Source of the DNA: an uncultured Pseudomonadales bacterium
GTDB lineage: Bacteria; Pseudomonadota; Gammaproteobacteria; Pseudomonadales; Pseudohongiellaceae
Assembly: GCA_905478195.1 (NCBI GenBank)
Contig: CAJQHM010000125.1
Location: 1 to 54,532, forward strand
Reading direction: 5' to 3'
DNA length: 54,532 nt
A program made the position numbers and the translations under genes. Below the pieces are notes generated by a model. The model saw nothing but the letters and a program-made list of their open reading frames with translations. It searched no databases and was not told the DNA's origin. This document shows, piece by piece, positions 8,837 to 16,164 of the stretch. Position 1 is the first letter of the stretch. Each line of letters starts with the position of its first letter.

Positions 8837-9712
8837 ATGATAAGTGCCGCGGAACCTAATAAGCAGATGATTTCCGTCAAACGTAAATCCATGGCCTATG
8901 TCGAGATGGGAGAAGGCGACCCGATCATATTTCAGCACGGGAACCCCACGTCGTCCTACCTATGGCGTAATGTTATGCCACATCTTGCGGATCAGGGGCG
9001 CTGTATTGCGATCGACTTAATCGGTATGGGCGATTCTGACAAGTTAGACGGCGCGGGAGCAGACAGCTATACCTTTATGCAGCACAGGGAATATCTTGAT
9101 GGGGCGTTGCAGGTGCTGGGAGTAGAGCAGAATGTTACCTGGGTAATTCACGACTGGGGATCTGCATTAGGCTTTGACTGGGCGAATCGTCATCGTGATG
9201 TGGTCAAGGGTATAGCCTATATGGAAGGGATTGTGCGACCGGTATCCTGGGCCGAATGGCCAGAGGCTGCCAGAGGCGTCTTTCAGGGCTTTCGCAGTGA
9301 GGCAGGCGAGGAGATGGTGTTAGAGAAGAACACTTTTATCGAGAGAGTATTGCCGGGATCTATTATGCGCGAGCTGAGTGCAGAAGAGATGGAAGTCTAC
9401 CGGCGCCCCTTTCAAAACAAGGGGGAAGACCGGCGACCAACGCTTTCCTGGCCCAGGCAGATACCGATCGATGGCGAGCCTGCAGACGTGGTAGACATCG
9501 TGCAGGACTATGCTGACTGGCTTAGTGCGGCGCAGCTGCCTAAATTATTCATAAACGCCGAGCCAGGTGCGATACTGACGGGGCCGCAGCGTGAATTCTG
9601 TCGTTCGTGGCCGAATCAGACCGAAGTGACGGTATCTGGGAGTCATTTTATCCAGGAAGATTCTCCCCATGAGATTGGTAAAGCGATAGCCCACTGGTAC
9701 AAGAACCTATAA
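8837..9712 (+). CDS. Haloalkane dehalogenase, HLD-II (LinB-like)
   Basis: Alpha/beta hydrolase that replaces a carbon-bound halogen with hydroxyl. Counting from ATG 8837, the whole catalytic pentad is present: Asn36 in [11 protein letters not shown], nucleophile Asp106 and halide-binding Trp107 in [11 protein letters not shown], Glu130 in AYMEG, and His270 in [11 protein letters not shown]. The placement parallels LinB residues Asn38, Asp108, Trp109, Glu132 and His272 as I recall them. ATG 8837 has GGAG at 6 nt; the upstream in-frame ATG at 8825 has no ribosome binding site. It is 32 nt upstream of a secreted protein gene and divergent from the acyl-CoA ligase. The natural substrate is unknown; marine haloalkanes are plausible. 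Confidence 0.93.
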   Translation: MISAAEPNKQMISVKRKSMAYVEMGEGDPIIFQHGNPTSSYLWRNVMPHLADQGRCIAIDLIGMGDSDKLDGAGADSYTFMQHREYLDGALQVLGVEQNVTWVIHDWGSALGFDWANRHRDVVKGIAYMEGIVRPVSWAEWPEAARGVFQGFRSEAGEEMVLEKNTFIERVLPGSIMRELSAEEMEVYRRPFQNKGEDRRPTLSWPRQIPIDGEPADVVDIVQDYADWLSAAQLPKLFINAEPGAILTGPQREFCRSWPNQTEVTVSGSHFIQEDSPHEIGKAIAHWYKNL

Positions 9713-9744
9713 AGACGACTGATCAACTTTCTTAAGGAAGTGAG

Positions 9745-10383
9745 ATGAATGACGTAAACAATCAGATTCGCAGCTTCGGTGTCGCGGCGAAGATTCTATT
9801 TCTGGCCTCTGCGATGTCTGTTGCATGTCTGTCTAGCGCACAACGACCCCAGGAAGGGGTTGGGCAGACAGATGTTCGTCAGCTCATAGTCGGCGAGTGG
9901 GTAATCAACGATGAGCTGAGTGACAATAGCGACGACCAGGTAGAGGAGGCGATTAAAGAGGGCGGCGGAAAAGTAGCGCGGCGCTGGTTCAGCAAACGGG
10001 ATGAGGATTTCTATAGAGGCGGGCCACCCGAGCAAGAGCTTTACGATCGCATTTCCTATGACGATATCCTGAGCATTGAATACGCTACACCCGAGCTCAC
10101 ATTTACCTATGCCGATGACTATAGGCGTGTCTTTCATACCGATGGGCGCCGCCGCACGACCACGGCCAACAGTTTCTACGCCGAGGGCGGCGCCGACTTT
10201 TCATTTGGAAACTGGGATGGGGCTTCGCTAGTGGTTGAGGCCAGACCGCGTGATGGGGGTTTTACCCTTGAGACTTATTCGCTTGAGGAGGGTGGAAATC
10301 GGTTAAGAGTCGAGATGGTGATAGAACCAAGCTCGTTTCGTGCGGCGATTAATTTAACTCGAATTTACGATCGCGCTAACTGA
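9745..10383 (+). CDS. Unrecognised secreted protein downstream of dehalogenase
   Basis: No named function recognised. ATG follows AAGGAAG. A signal peptide spans about residues 14-32 (VAAKILFLASAMSVACLSSA). The mature part opens with LIVGEWVINDELSDNSDDQ, then GGGKVARRWFSKRDEDFYRGGPPEQELYDRI split over residues 80-110, then strands matching a small lipocalin-like or DUF1579-like barrel, and ends NLTRIYDRAN. It is probably co-transcribed with the dehalogenase 32 nt upstream. Its last 19 nt overlap, tail to tail, the 3' end of the minus-strand DsbA-like gene. Location is probably periplasmic; function is unknown. Confidence 0.75.
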   Translation: MNDVNNQIRSFGVAAKILFLASAMSVACLSSAQRPQEGVGQTDVRQLIVGEWVINDELSDNSDDQVEEAIKEGGGKVARRWFSKRDEDFYRGGPPEQELYDRISYDDILSIEYATPELTFTYADDYRRVFHTDGRRRTTTANSFYAEGGADFSFGNWDGASLVVEARPRDGGFTLETYSLEEGGNRLRVEMVIEPSSFRAAINLTRIYDRAN

Positions 10384-10982
10384 GCCACTATCTCCTCTTC
10401 TACTTCTCTCAATCTGTCTTTTCCGAAGAAGATTTCCTCGCCTACATAGAACGTGGGCGAACCAAAAGTTCCACGGCTCACCGAAGCTTCCGTGTTAGCT
10501 ATCAATTTTTGTTTAACTTCTGGCTCTACACTTCCTGCCAGCAATTCCTCTGCGGGAAGTTCGGCGGCTGTTAAGGCTTCCTTGATGACTTCGGCATCCG
10601 CCATGTTAAGCCCTTTCTCCCACATGCACTGATACATGGCTTCGATGTATTCCCTGCCTATGCCTTTATCTATTGCGAAGACAGCGCCGCGCATAATGTG
10701 CAGGGTGTTGACAGGAAAGTTAGGGTTGAACTTGAATTTGGAAAGGTTGTGTTTCTTGATAAAGCGTTGGGTCTCGAGAGCGTTGTATTCGGACTTGTTC
10801 TTGATGCCGGCGAAGGCTTCCATAGGAGATTTGTTATTAGTGGCCTTGAAAACGCCGCCGAGTAGTGTGGGTACATACTCGAAGGAAGCGCCGGTACGCT
10901 GTTCGATTTCAGGAATGACTCGGTGGCAGTAATAGGTATTAGGGCTGCCAAAATCGAAATGGAACTCTACTTTATTCGTCAT
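10365..10982 (-). CDS. DsbA-family / 2-hydroxychromene-2-carboxylate isomerase-like protein
   Basis: Thioredoxin-fold protein of the kappa-GST / NahD isomerase group, which use glutathione for isomerisation of aromatic catabolites. The start FHFDFGSPNTYYCHRVIPEI carries the conserved Ser-Pro of this group and no CxxC disulfide motif. Later motifs are HIMRGAVFA and SRGTFGSPTFYVGEEIFFGKDRL, the cis-Pro region. ATG 10982 (205 aa) is chosen because homology begins there; an open frame extends 30 codons upstream without support. It lies in a minus-strand run with an SDR (37 nt upstream) and overlaps the 3' end of the plus-strand neighbour by 19 nt. The true substrate is unknown. Confidence 0.85.
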   Translation of the reverse strand: MTNKVEFHFDFGSPNTYYCHRVIPEIEQRTGASFEYVPTLLGGVFKATNNKSPMEAFAGIKNKSEYNALETQRFIKKHNLSKFKFNPNFPVNTLHIMRGAVFAIDKGIGREYIEAMYQCMWEKGLNMADAEVIKEALTAAELPAEELLAGSVEPEVKQKLIANTEASVSRGTFGSPTFYVGEEIFFGKDRLREVEEEIVAQLARS

Positions 10983-11019
10983 AGTGGTTTTGTCTCTCGA
11001 GTTTGCTCTGTGCGGGGAT

Positions 11020-11760
11020 CTAAAATTTTTCGGCGAAGGGTCTGATGTCCATCTCAAAAGTCCATGCATCACGGCTCTGATGATGGAGCATCCAATAAGA
11101 CTCAGCTACAGACTTCGGATCCATAAGTGTATCTGCGGGCAAATCGTCTGGATTGTCGCCGCGCTCAATTATTCGGTCGCGAACAAAGGCTGTGTCTACG
11201 CCTGCATCGATGACCAGGTGTGCAACATGGATGTTCTGAGGGCCGAGCTCGCGGGCTAGGCTCTGGGCCAGAGCGCGCAGTCCAAATTTGGCGCTAGAGA
11301 ATGCGGCGAATCCGCTGCTTCCACGAAGGCTGGCGGTGGCTCCAGTGAAAAAGATAGAACCCTTCTTTCGGGGAAGCATATATTTTGCCGCTTCGCGCCC
11401 GCTTAAGAATCCTGTCAGGCAGGCCATCTTCCAGACTTTGTAAAACACTCTTTCCGTCGTTTCCAGGATGGGAAATTTCACATTGCCACCAGTGTTTGAG
11501 ATGACTATCTCAATTGGGCCTATGTCATACTCAATGGCGGCGAAGCGTTCTATTACCTGGGATTCCTCCCGCGCATCCAAAGAGTAACTATGGACCTGTC
11601 CTCCGGCGGCTCTAATTTCTTTTACGAGAGCGTTATTCTTATCGCCGTTGCGCCTGCCAAGACAGACTACGAAGCCGCCGGCGGCGAACCTGCGCGCAAT
11701 AGCGGCGCCGATGTAGTCACCGGCGCCGACGATGACGCATACAGGAGAGTTATTTGCCAT
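11020..11760 (-). CDS. Atypical short-chain dehydrogenase with Phe in place of catalytic Tyr
   Basis: SDR-fold protein with a modified cofactor motif GAGDYIG (residues 12-18), NTGGN near 89, and a catalytic region reading FAAFSSAK: Phe154-xxx-Lys158 instead of Tyr-xxx-Lys. A Ser-bearing strand GATASLRG precedes it. The rest (LAQSLARELGPQNIHVAHLVIDAGVDT) is intact, so this is not a decayed gene; I recall a conserved subgroup with the same substitution. It probably binds NAD(P) but cannot use standard SDR proton transfer. No Shine-Dalgarno is visible before ATG; a perfect hairpin lies 18 nt upstream. It is in line with the DsbA-like gene. Confidence 0.85.
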   Translation of the reverse strand: MANNSPVCVIVGAGDYIGAAIARRFAAGGFVVCLGRRNGDKNNALVKEIRAAGGQVHSYSLDAREESQVIERFAAIEYDIGPIEIVISNTGGNVKFPILETTERVFYKVWKMACLTGFLSGREAAKYMLPRKKGSIFFTGATASLRGSSGFAAFSSAKFGLRALAQSLARELGPQNIHVAHLVIDAGVDTAFVRDRIIERGDNPDDLPADTLMDPKSVAESYWMLHHQSRDAWTFEMDIRPFAEKF

Positions 11761-11777
11761 GAATTGAAATTGTGTAA

Positions 11778-11802
11778 GCCGATTCGTTCATCACGAATCG
11801 GC
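11778..11802 (-). terminator. Perfect 10-bp hairpin between methyltransferase and SDR genes
   Basis: GCCGATTCGT (11778-11787) pairs exactly with ACGAATCGGC (11793-11802) around loop TCATC. It lies 24 nt beyond the methyltransferase stop on the minus strand and 18 nt before the SDR start. It lacks a strong U-tract, so it may be a partial terminator, an mRNA stability element, or an operator. Confidence 0.5.
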
Positions 11803-11825
11803 ATCGACTAGTTTCGGTTTGTTAA

Positions 11826-12662
11826 TTACAGGGGCTTTACGAATTTTAGAGTCATGCGATCGCTTTCACCGATAGCGTCGTACTTGGCTCTGTCTTCATC
11901 ACCCAATCGGTAGTTGGGAGCCAGAGTCCAAACACCTTCCGGGTGAACTGTAGGATCTTTCGCGTTGGCATTAATCTCAGTGCTGGCTACAAATTCGAAT
12001 CCAGCGGCTGCTGCAACTTCTTTCACATAGGCCTCGGTGACGTAGCCGGAGGTACGCATGACGTCCATTCCGGCATCCGCTTTGGCTCGATGCTCTACTA
12101 CCCCCAGTACTCCGCCGGGTTTTAATGCGGCATAGAACGACGCGAAGAATTCATGCTCCTGCCCGGCCATAATCCAGTTGTGGACGTTGCGAAAGGTAAG
12201 CGCCATATCGGCGGAGCCCGGTGGTGCGATCACAACTTCATGTGGAGGGTTTAGATGACGCACCGTGATCTTGCCGTAGAGGTCTGGATTGGCCGTGATC
12301 TTCTCTTCGAACCCTCCCAGGATCGATGGCATATAGGAGGCTGATGCATTTGGTGAGAAGTGCGCCGCGTAATATTTGCCATGGTCGCGCAGATAGGGAG
12401 CCATGATCTCGGTATACCAGCCTGTAGAAGGAAGAATTTCTATCACGGTCATATCTGCGCTCAAACCAAAGAATTCCAGAGTTTCTACTGGGTGGCGAAA
12501 CTGGTTGCGCGCTCGGTTAGTTTCGTTGCGGTGCTCCCCTTGTGCCCAGTCGGCTAGGGTTTTTGCCATTGCGCCGCCATGGTGATCGGCTAGGGAGAAT
12601 TGGCTAAAGTTTAATGTGAGAGCCGAGAGTGCTGCTATCACAAGGAATTTTGCAGATTTCAT
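11826..12662 (-). CDS. Exported class I methyltransferase-like protein (COG4798 type)
   Basis: Residues 1-25 are a clear signal peptide ending in NFSQFSLADHHGG. The rest is a Rossmann methyltransferase fold: motif I VIEILPSTGWYTEIMAPYL near residue 75, ADMALTFRNVHNW near 157, LKPGGVLGVVEHRA near 188, and a C-terminal strand DRMTLKFVKPL. SAM is not known to be supplied to the periplasm, so either the protein binds another ligand or the leader is not what it seems; this is a known puzzle of the family. A GAGG ribosome binding site at 7 nt supports the start. It is first in the minus-strand run ahead of the SDR and DsbA-like genes. Substrate unknown. Confidence 0.82.
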   Translation of the reverse strand: MKSAKFLVIAALSALTLNFSQFSLADHHGGAMAKTLADWAQGEHRNETNRARNQFRHPVETLEFFGLSADMTVIEILPSTGWYTEIMAPYLRDHGKYYAAHFSPNASASYMPSILGGFEEKITANPDLYGKITVRHLNPPHEVVIAPPGSADMALTFRNVHNWIMAGQEHEFFASFYAALKPGGVLGVVEHRAKADAGMDVMRTSGYVTEAYVKEVAAAAGFEFVASTEINANAKDPTVHPEGVWTLAPNYRLGDEDRAKYDAIGESDRMTLKFVKPL

Positions 12663-12887
12663 CGTAAACCTCGTTTTGGTTCGGTTTTTAGTTTGCGAAA
12701 GCCGCTAGAGCTCGCACCTTGATAGGGATTCTTGCATGAAATATTCGAGCAGGCCAACACTATCGGCCGATTCTACCCGTCTCAGGTGCTACTATATTCT
12801 TACTAGATGGGGGCTTAGAGGAACACCCTAGGCGACAATGACTTGTGGCGGCGTAGTTGGAAACGCTTGCCGATTGAGGGGTGGGGC

Positions 12888-13286
12888 ATGACAGATACTG
12901 TATTTAGGTCAGAATTTCAGGTGCGAGATTATGAGTGTGATCTGCAGGGCATCGTCAACAACGCGGTCTATCAGAATTATCTGGAGCATGCCCGGCACGA
13001 ATTTCTGCATAGTCGAGGCTTGGATTTCGCTGAGCTAACGGCCCTGGCAGTCATCATAGTCGTCATCCGTGCGGAGCTAGACTATAAGCAGGCGCTGCGC
13101 CCCGGCGATCGGTTTAGCGTGAGTGTTGCTGCCAAACCCCTGGGTCGGTTGAAGCTGGTATTCGAGCAGGAGATCAGGAGGCTTGCAGATAATGAGTTGA
13201 TGCTGGAAGCCAAGATAGTCGCGGTTTCATTGAGAGATGGAAAGCGACCCTATTTTCCGGAGGAACTGAAGAGATTGATGTCCTAG
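12888..13286 (+). CDS. Acyl-CoA thioesterase, 4-hydroxybenzoyl-CoA thioesterase (hot-dog) family
   Basis: Small hot-dog fold thioesterase that hydrolyses acyl-CoA. The YbgC/4HBT active-site helix is clear: YECDLQGIVNNAVYQNYLE followed by HARHEFL, with the catalytic Asp in CDLQGIV at about residue 18. ATG 12888 (132 aa) has GAGGGG about 6 nt upstream; an open frame extends to TTG 12843 but is not supported. The 132-aa length matches the family. It is divergent from the exported methyltransferase. Given the surrounding acyl-CoA genes, release or housekeeping of CoA intermediates is likely; the specific substrate is not determinable. Confidence 0.88.
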   Translation: MTDTVFRSEFQVRDYECDLQGIVNNAVYQNYLEHARHEFLHSRGLDFAELTALAVIIVVIRAELDYKQALRPGDRFSVSVAAKPLGRLKLVFEQEIRRLADNELMLEAKIVAVSLRDGKRPYFPEELKRLMS

Positions 13287-13336
13287 CTTCGGCGCCGACC
13301 CAGTTCATTGTTACGTGGAAGTCAGATGCAGTAGCT

Positions 13337-13545
13337 TGGAACAAAAAAAGCCCCCGTTGGGACGAGGGCATGAAGGGTAATAGAATTGCCTGTGCAGAAA
13401 CAGGGCAACTCAGTAGATAAGGAACTGGGTGACAGCATTTTTATTTCATCTTATCTAGAATAATTTGATATTCACCAAAGGACTACAGGAGCTTCAGGGT
13501 ACTGGCCCGGGCACTTAATACGTTCTCCTACCGCAGCTGCCCGGA
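13337..13545 (-). ncRNA. Candidate terminated small RNA (or structured 3' UTR)
   Basis: This gene-free 300-nt gap holds three inverted repeats on the minus strand, ending in a strong terminator. CCGGGCA/TGCCCGG pair at 13538-13544 and 13507-13513; a bulged stem pairs 13400-13408 with 13386-13393; the terminator is at 13343-13369. A TATATT just upstream on the minus strand would start transcription at about the first hairpin, giving a product near 205 nt. A short stretch at about 13494-13511 resembles part of 6S RNA from memory, but overall structure and neighbours do not fit. It could equally be the 3' UTR of the hydrolase at 13587-14735. Confidence 0.4.
13343..13369 (-). terminator. Rho-independent terminator
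   Basis: On the minus strand, GCCCTCGT pairs with ACGGGGGC (8 bp with one G-U) around loop CCCA, followed immediately by seven T. The plus strand has no T-tract, so it works for minus-strand transcripts: the hydrolase mRNA or the candidate small RNA. Confidence 0.85.
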
Positions 13546-13586
13546 TTCCGAATATAAAGCAATTTTACTGGGTGCGATTGCTGCTC

Positions 13587-14735
13587 CTATTTTTCTGATT
13601 CGGTATAGCTGGCCTCGGGCATTTCAGAGGGCAGGGATCTACTTAAAATTTCGGAGGCCTCTGCGCGGCGCGCGGGGTCTTCATTGAAAACCATTTCGAA
13701 GAAAGACAGTGTCGCAATGCCTGTTACCATCTGCTGTCGCCCGGGGTGCAGTGCCTTCTCGGTCGGCATCGTCTCGCAAACGGTTAAAACGGCAGAGTCT
13801 ATATCTATTCCATCGGACTCTTCACCCAGCGTTCTGAAGGCCGCACTCGGATCTTCATCCATATTCGACAGTACCGCGGTGCATCCCAAGCCATCGGGGT
13901 GCCGCATAAGTCTGAACCAAGGCTCGGAGATGGAGCCAAAACCTAGATGGGTGCCGCCCTCGATTTTCAGCAGTATGCTGTTGCGCACTCTAGAGGGAAT
14001 TATTGCAGCGTTGGGTTCGAAGTTGATAAGCGCGTCCAAGGTGCCGGCTATCATCATAAATGGGACATCGCTAGTATCGGAGAACTCGCTGGTGAGTCCG
14101 GCGGTGGGGCCCGCAATCGAAACCGCTGCTTTTACTCTTTCGTCCCGAAGTCTGGGATGATAGGTGGCAAGGGTGGTTGTAATGCCCCCCAAGGAATAAC
14201 CCATCAGGGCGATGCGCGAGGAATCAATTTCACCGGCGAAGGGCTTGGCCTCGCCAGATAATTGCAGAACGGAATCGATTAGGAAGCTGACATCCGTGGG
14301 TTGATTCACCAGATCGTTGGCGTTGGGCCCGCCTGCAATTCCGCCTGCTGTAAGCGGAAAGTTCGCGGCCACTACGACATAGCCATAGCTCGCAAGTAAC
14401 TCCGCGGTATATCCCAAGTCGGTGCGTTCCGATACGAAGCCATGGCTATGAATAATCAGGGGGTAGTTATTGGCGCTGTCCTCGGGGTACCAGATGCTGG
14501 TTGGAAAAGTTCTATTAGGCAGGCTCGGTGCATCGCCGTTCGCAGCTGTCTCGCGCGTCTCGTCGACGAATTCCGTCTCTGTAATGGCGACAGTATACGG
14601 GCCCGGTGTTAGCCATTCTGCACTTTTCGAGTTCTCTGGCAGTGCTTCTGGCATGGTGGCCAGGAAAGTGACCTCGAACACGACCAATATCAAGCCGATC
14701 AGTCCAATTATTCCTATGGCGAATTTTCGAATCAT
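13587..14735 (-). CDS. Membrane-anchored alpha/beta hydrolase (PAF-acetylhydrolase/dienelactone hydrolase-like)
   Basis: Predicted esterase or lipase facing the periplasm. Residues about 4-28 are a hydrophobic anchor or signal (FAIGIIGLIGLILVVFEVTF). The hydrolase core shows oxyanion region IIHSHGFVSER, nucleophile elbow GYSLGG (Ser), an acid in MIAGTLDALI and catalytic His in EGGTHLGFG. The motifs resemble platelet-activating-factor acetylhydrolase-like proteins. A GAGG ribosome binding site at 6 nt supports ATG 14735. It is followed 47 nt upstream on the same strand by the sirtuin, so the two may be co-transcribed. A cysteine pair near the C-terminal half may form a disulfide. Substrate unknown. 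Confidence 0.85.
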   Translation of the reverse strand: MIRKFAIGIIGLIGLILVVFEVTFLATMPEALPENSKSAEWLTPGPYTVAITETEFVDETRETAANGDAPSLPNRTFPTSIWYPEDSANNYPLIIHSHGFVSERTDLGYTAELLASYGYVVVAANFPLTAGGIAGGPNANDLVNQPTDVSFLIDSVLQLSGEAKPFAGEIDSSRIALMGYSLGGITTTLATYHPRLRDERVKAAVSIAGPTAGLTSEFSDTSDVPFMMIAGTLDALINFEPNAAIIPSRVRNSILLKIEGGTHLGFGSISEPWFRLMRHPDGLGCTAVLSNMDEDPSAAFRTLGEESDGIDIDSAVLTVCETMPTEKALHPGRQQMVTGIATLSFFEMVFNEDPARRAEASEILSRSLPSEMPEASYTESEK

Positions 14736-14782
14736 AAGTACCTCTGCTATGCGCGCGTGAAGGCGAGCAATGGAATCCTGTG

Positions 14783-15493
14783 TCAGTAGTTAGTCAGCAA
14801 GCTGTCGAAGTAGCTTGGCACTATCTCGGAGGCCTTGCCAGTAATGTGTTCATCGAACCCCGAACCGGTTCGTTCGAGGTTGAGTTCTACCGTTCGGGCG
14901 CGTCGAATCTTTGCGGTCTGGTAGAAGCCGGAGGCTGGATAGACGTTCCCGGACGTGCCTATCGCCACGAAGAGATCACAACTCTCCAATGCCTGGTTGA
15001 TCTTGTTCATATGAAAGGGCATTTCACCAAACCAAACGATATGTGGCCTTAAATTGCCAGGGGAGCGACAGCAGCGACAATGGGTGTCGAAGCCAAAGTC
15101 CTCGTTGATATCGAATACAAGCTGAGAATTCAGGCAGCGCATCTTGAGGAGCTCGCAGTGCATGTGCAGTAAATTCTCAGACCCGGCGCGTTCGTGAAGA
15201 TTGTCGATGTTCTGTGTGACCAAGAGAAACTCACCCTCGAATTCGTGCTCAAATTTGGCGAGATAACTGTGTGCAGCATTGGGCCTGATTTCATCGGAGA
15301 GCAGCTTGCGTCGTCTCTGATTATAAAACTCATAGACCAGTTGCGGATTACGCTCGAAACCTTCCGGGGTGGCTACCTCGTCAACTGGGTGGTTTTCCCA
15401 GAGGCCATCGGCGGCGCGGAATGTCTGTATACCCGATTCGGCGGAGATGCCGGCTCCGGTAAGTACCACGATTGATTCAGGTTTCGATCCCAT
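14783..15493 (-). CDS. cobB: NAD-dependent protein deacylase, CobB/SIRT5-type sirtuin
   Basis: Removes acyl groups from protein lysines using NAD. NAD-binding [10 protein letters not shown] is at residues 13-22, TQNIDNLH at 93-100, and catalytic His112 lies in HMHCELLK. Tyr57 and Arg60 (YNQR) form the YxxR pair that in SIRT5 and CobB confers desuccinylase activity. Cys120 and a CRCC cluster supply zinc ligands; [12 protein letters not shown] and VELNLE follow as in E. coli CobB. The residue after the catalytic His is Cys113 where sirtuins normally have Gly, a one-base difference (TGC for GGC). Length (236 aa) is normal. It is divergent from bcp. Gene name assigned by resemblance. Confidence 0.92.
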   Translation of the reverse strand: MGSKPESIVVLTGAGISAESGIQTFRAADGLWENHPVDEVATPEGFERNPQLVYEFYNQRRRKLLSDEIRPNAAHSYLAKFEHEFEGEFLLVTQNIDNLHERAGSENLLHMHCELLKMRCLNSQLVFDINEDFGFDTHCRCCRSPGNLRPHIVWFGEMPFHMNKINQALESCDLFVAIGTSGNVYPASGFYQTAKIRRARTVELNLERTGSGFDEHITGKASEIVPSYFDSLLTNY

Positions 15494-15620
15494 AGCCCAA
15501 TAGTACCCCGGAGAAAACTAACTCTACCCATTCCAATTTGGCTTCCGTCCGCATCGGGGTAGCTCAGTATGCGTCTCTTTATCTCTGCATCTATGCGCTA
15601 GTGAATAGAATCGCAGCAGG

Positions 15621-15626
15621 TATAAT
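15621..15626 (+). promoter_or_regulatory. Consensus -10 box upstream of bcp
   Basis: TATAAT occurs 55 nt before the bcp ATG in the intergenic region. The -35 position 17 nt upstream (about CTAGTG) is poor, so activation or an alternative spacing may be needed. A GAGAGAG ribosome binding site precedes the bcp start at 15681. Confidence 0.5.
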
Positions 15627-15680
15627 AGCTGTCAGTTATCCTGAGTCCCCAAATTCACCGCAATTTTGAGAGAGAGCACA

Positions 15681-16154
15681 ATGACCGCTTTGAAACTAGG
15701 CAATATGGCGCCGGTATTTACTTTGTTGAACCAGGCTGAAGAGAAGGTTAGTTTGAAAGACTTCAGGGGCAAGTCTGCTGTTGTTCTGTATTTCTATCCG
15801 AAGGCGATGACGCCCGGTTGCACCGCACAGGCCTGCGGCCTGCGCGATTCCAAGAAACAGCTGGCAAAGCTAGGCGCGGTAGCTCTGGGAATAAGCCCCG
15901 ATCCGGTAAAAAGATTGGCAAAGTTTGAAGAGAAAGAGAGCCTCAATTTTGATCTGCTGGCAGACGAAGATCACTCGGTTGCAGACAAGTACGGGGTCTG
16001 GGACTTGAAGAAATTCATGGGCCGCGAGTACATGGGGATAGTGCGTACCACTTTCATTATCGATAAGACCGGGCGCTTGGTACATATCATGGACAAGTTC
16101 AAGACCAAGACGCATCACGATGATGTGCTGGAGTTGTTGAAGGACCTGTCCTAG
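15681..16154 (+). CDS. bcp: Peroxiredoxin, BCP/PrxQ type
   Basis: Thiol peroxidase that reduces hydrogen and organic peroxides using thioredoxin. The peroxidatic Cys47 and resolving Cys52 sit in MTPGCTAQACGLRD with the five-residue spacing of atypical 2-Cys BCP enzymes. The TIIDKTGRL-like strand and a C-terminal helix complete a 157-aa protein. ATG 15681 is chosen over TTG 15666 because of the GAGAGAG upstream and the family start at TALKLGNMAPVF. The esterase begins 10 nt after its stop and pdxJ follows, giving a likely bcp-ybfF-pdxJ operon. The protein acts in the cytoplasm. Confidence 0.93.
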   Translation: MTALKLGNMAPVFTLLNQAEEKVSLKDFRGKSAVVLYFYPKAMTPGCTAQACGLRDSKKQLAKLGAVALGISPDPVKRLAKFEEKESLNFDLLADEDHSVADKYGVWDLKKFMGREYMGIVRTTFIIDKTGRLVHIMDKFKTKTHHDDVLELLKDLS

Positions 16155-16164
16155 GCGCCGCTTG

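Noticed and set aside
13494-13511. Local similarity on the minus strand to part of 6S RNA
   Set aside because: Only a short block resembles the E. coli sequence from memory; the closing stem, length and genomic neighbour (ygfA/fau) do not fit. Kept only as a check for the candidate RNA.
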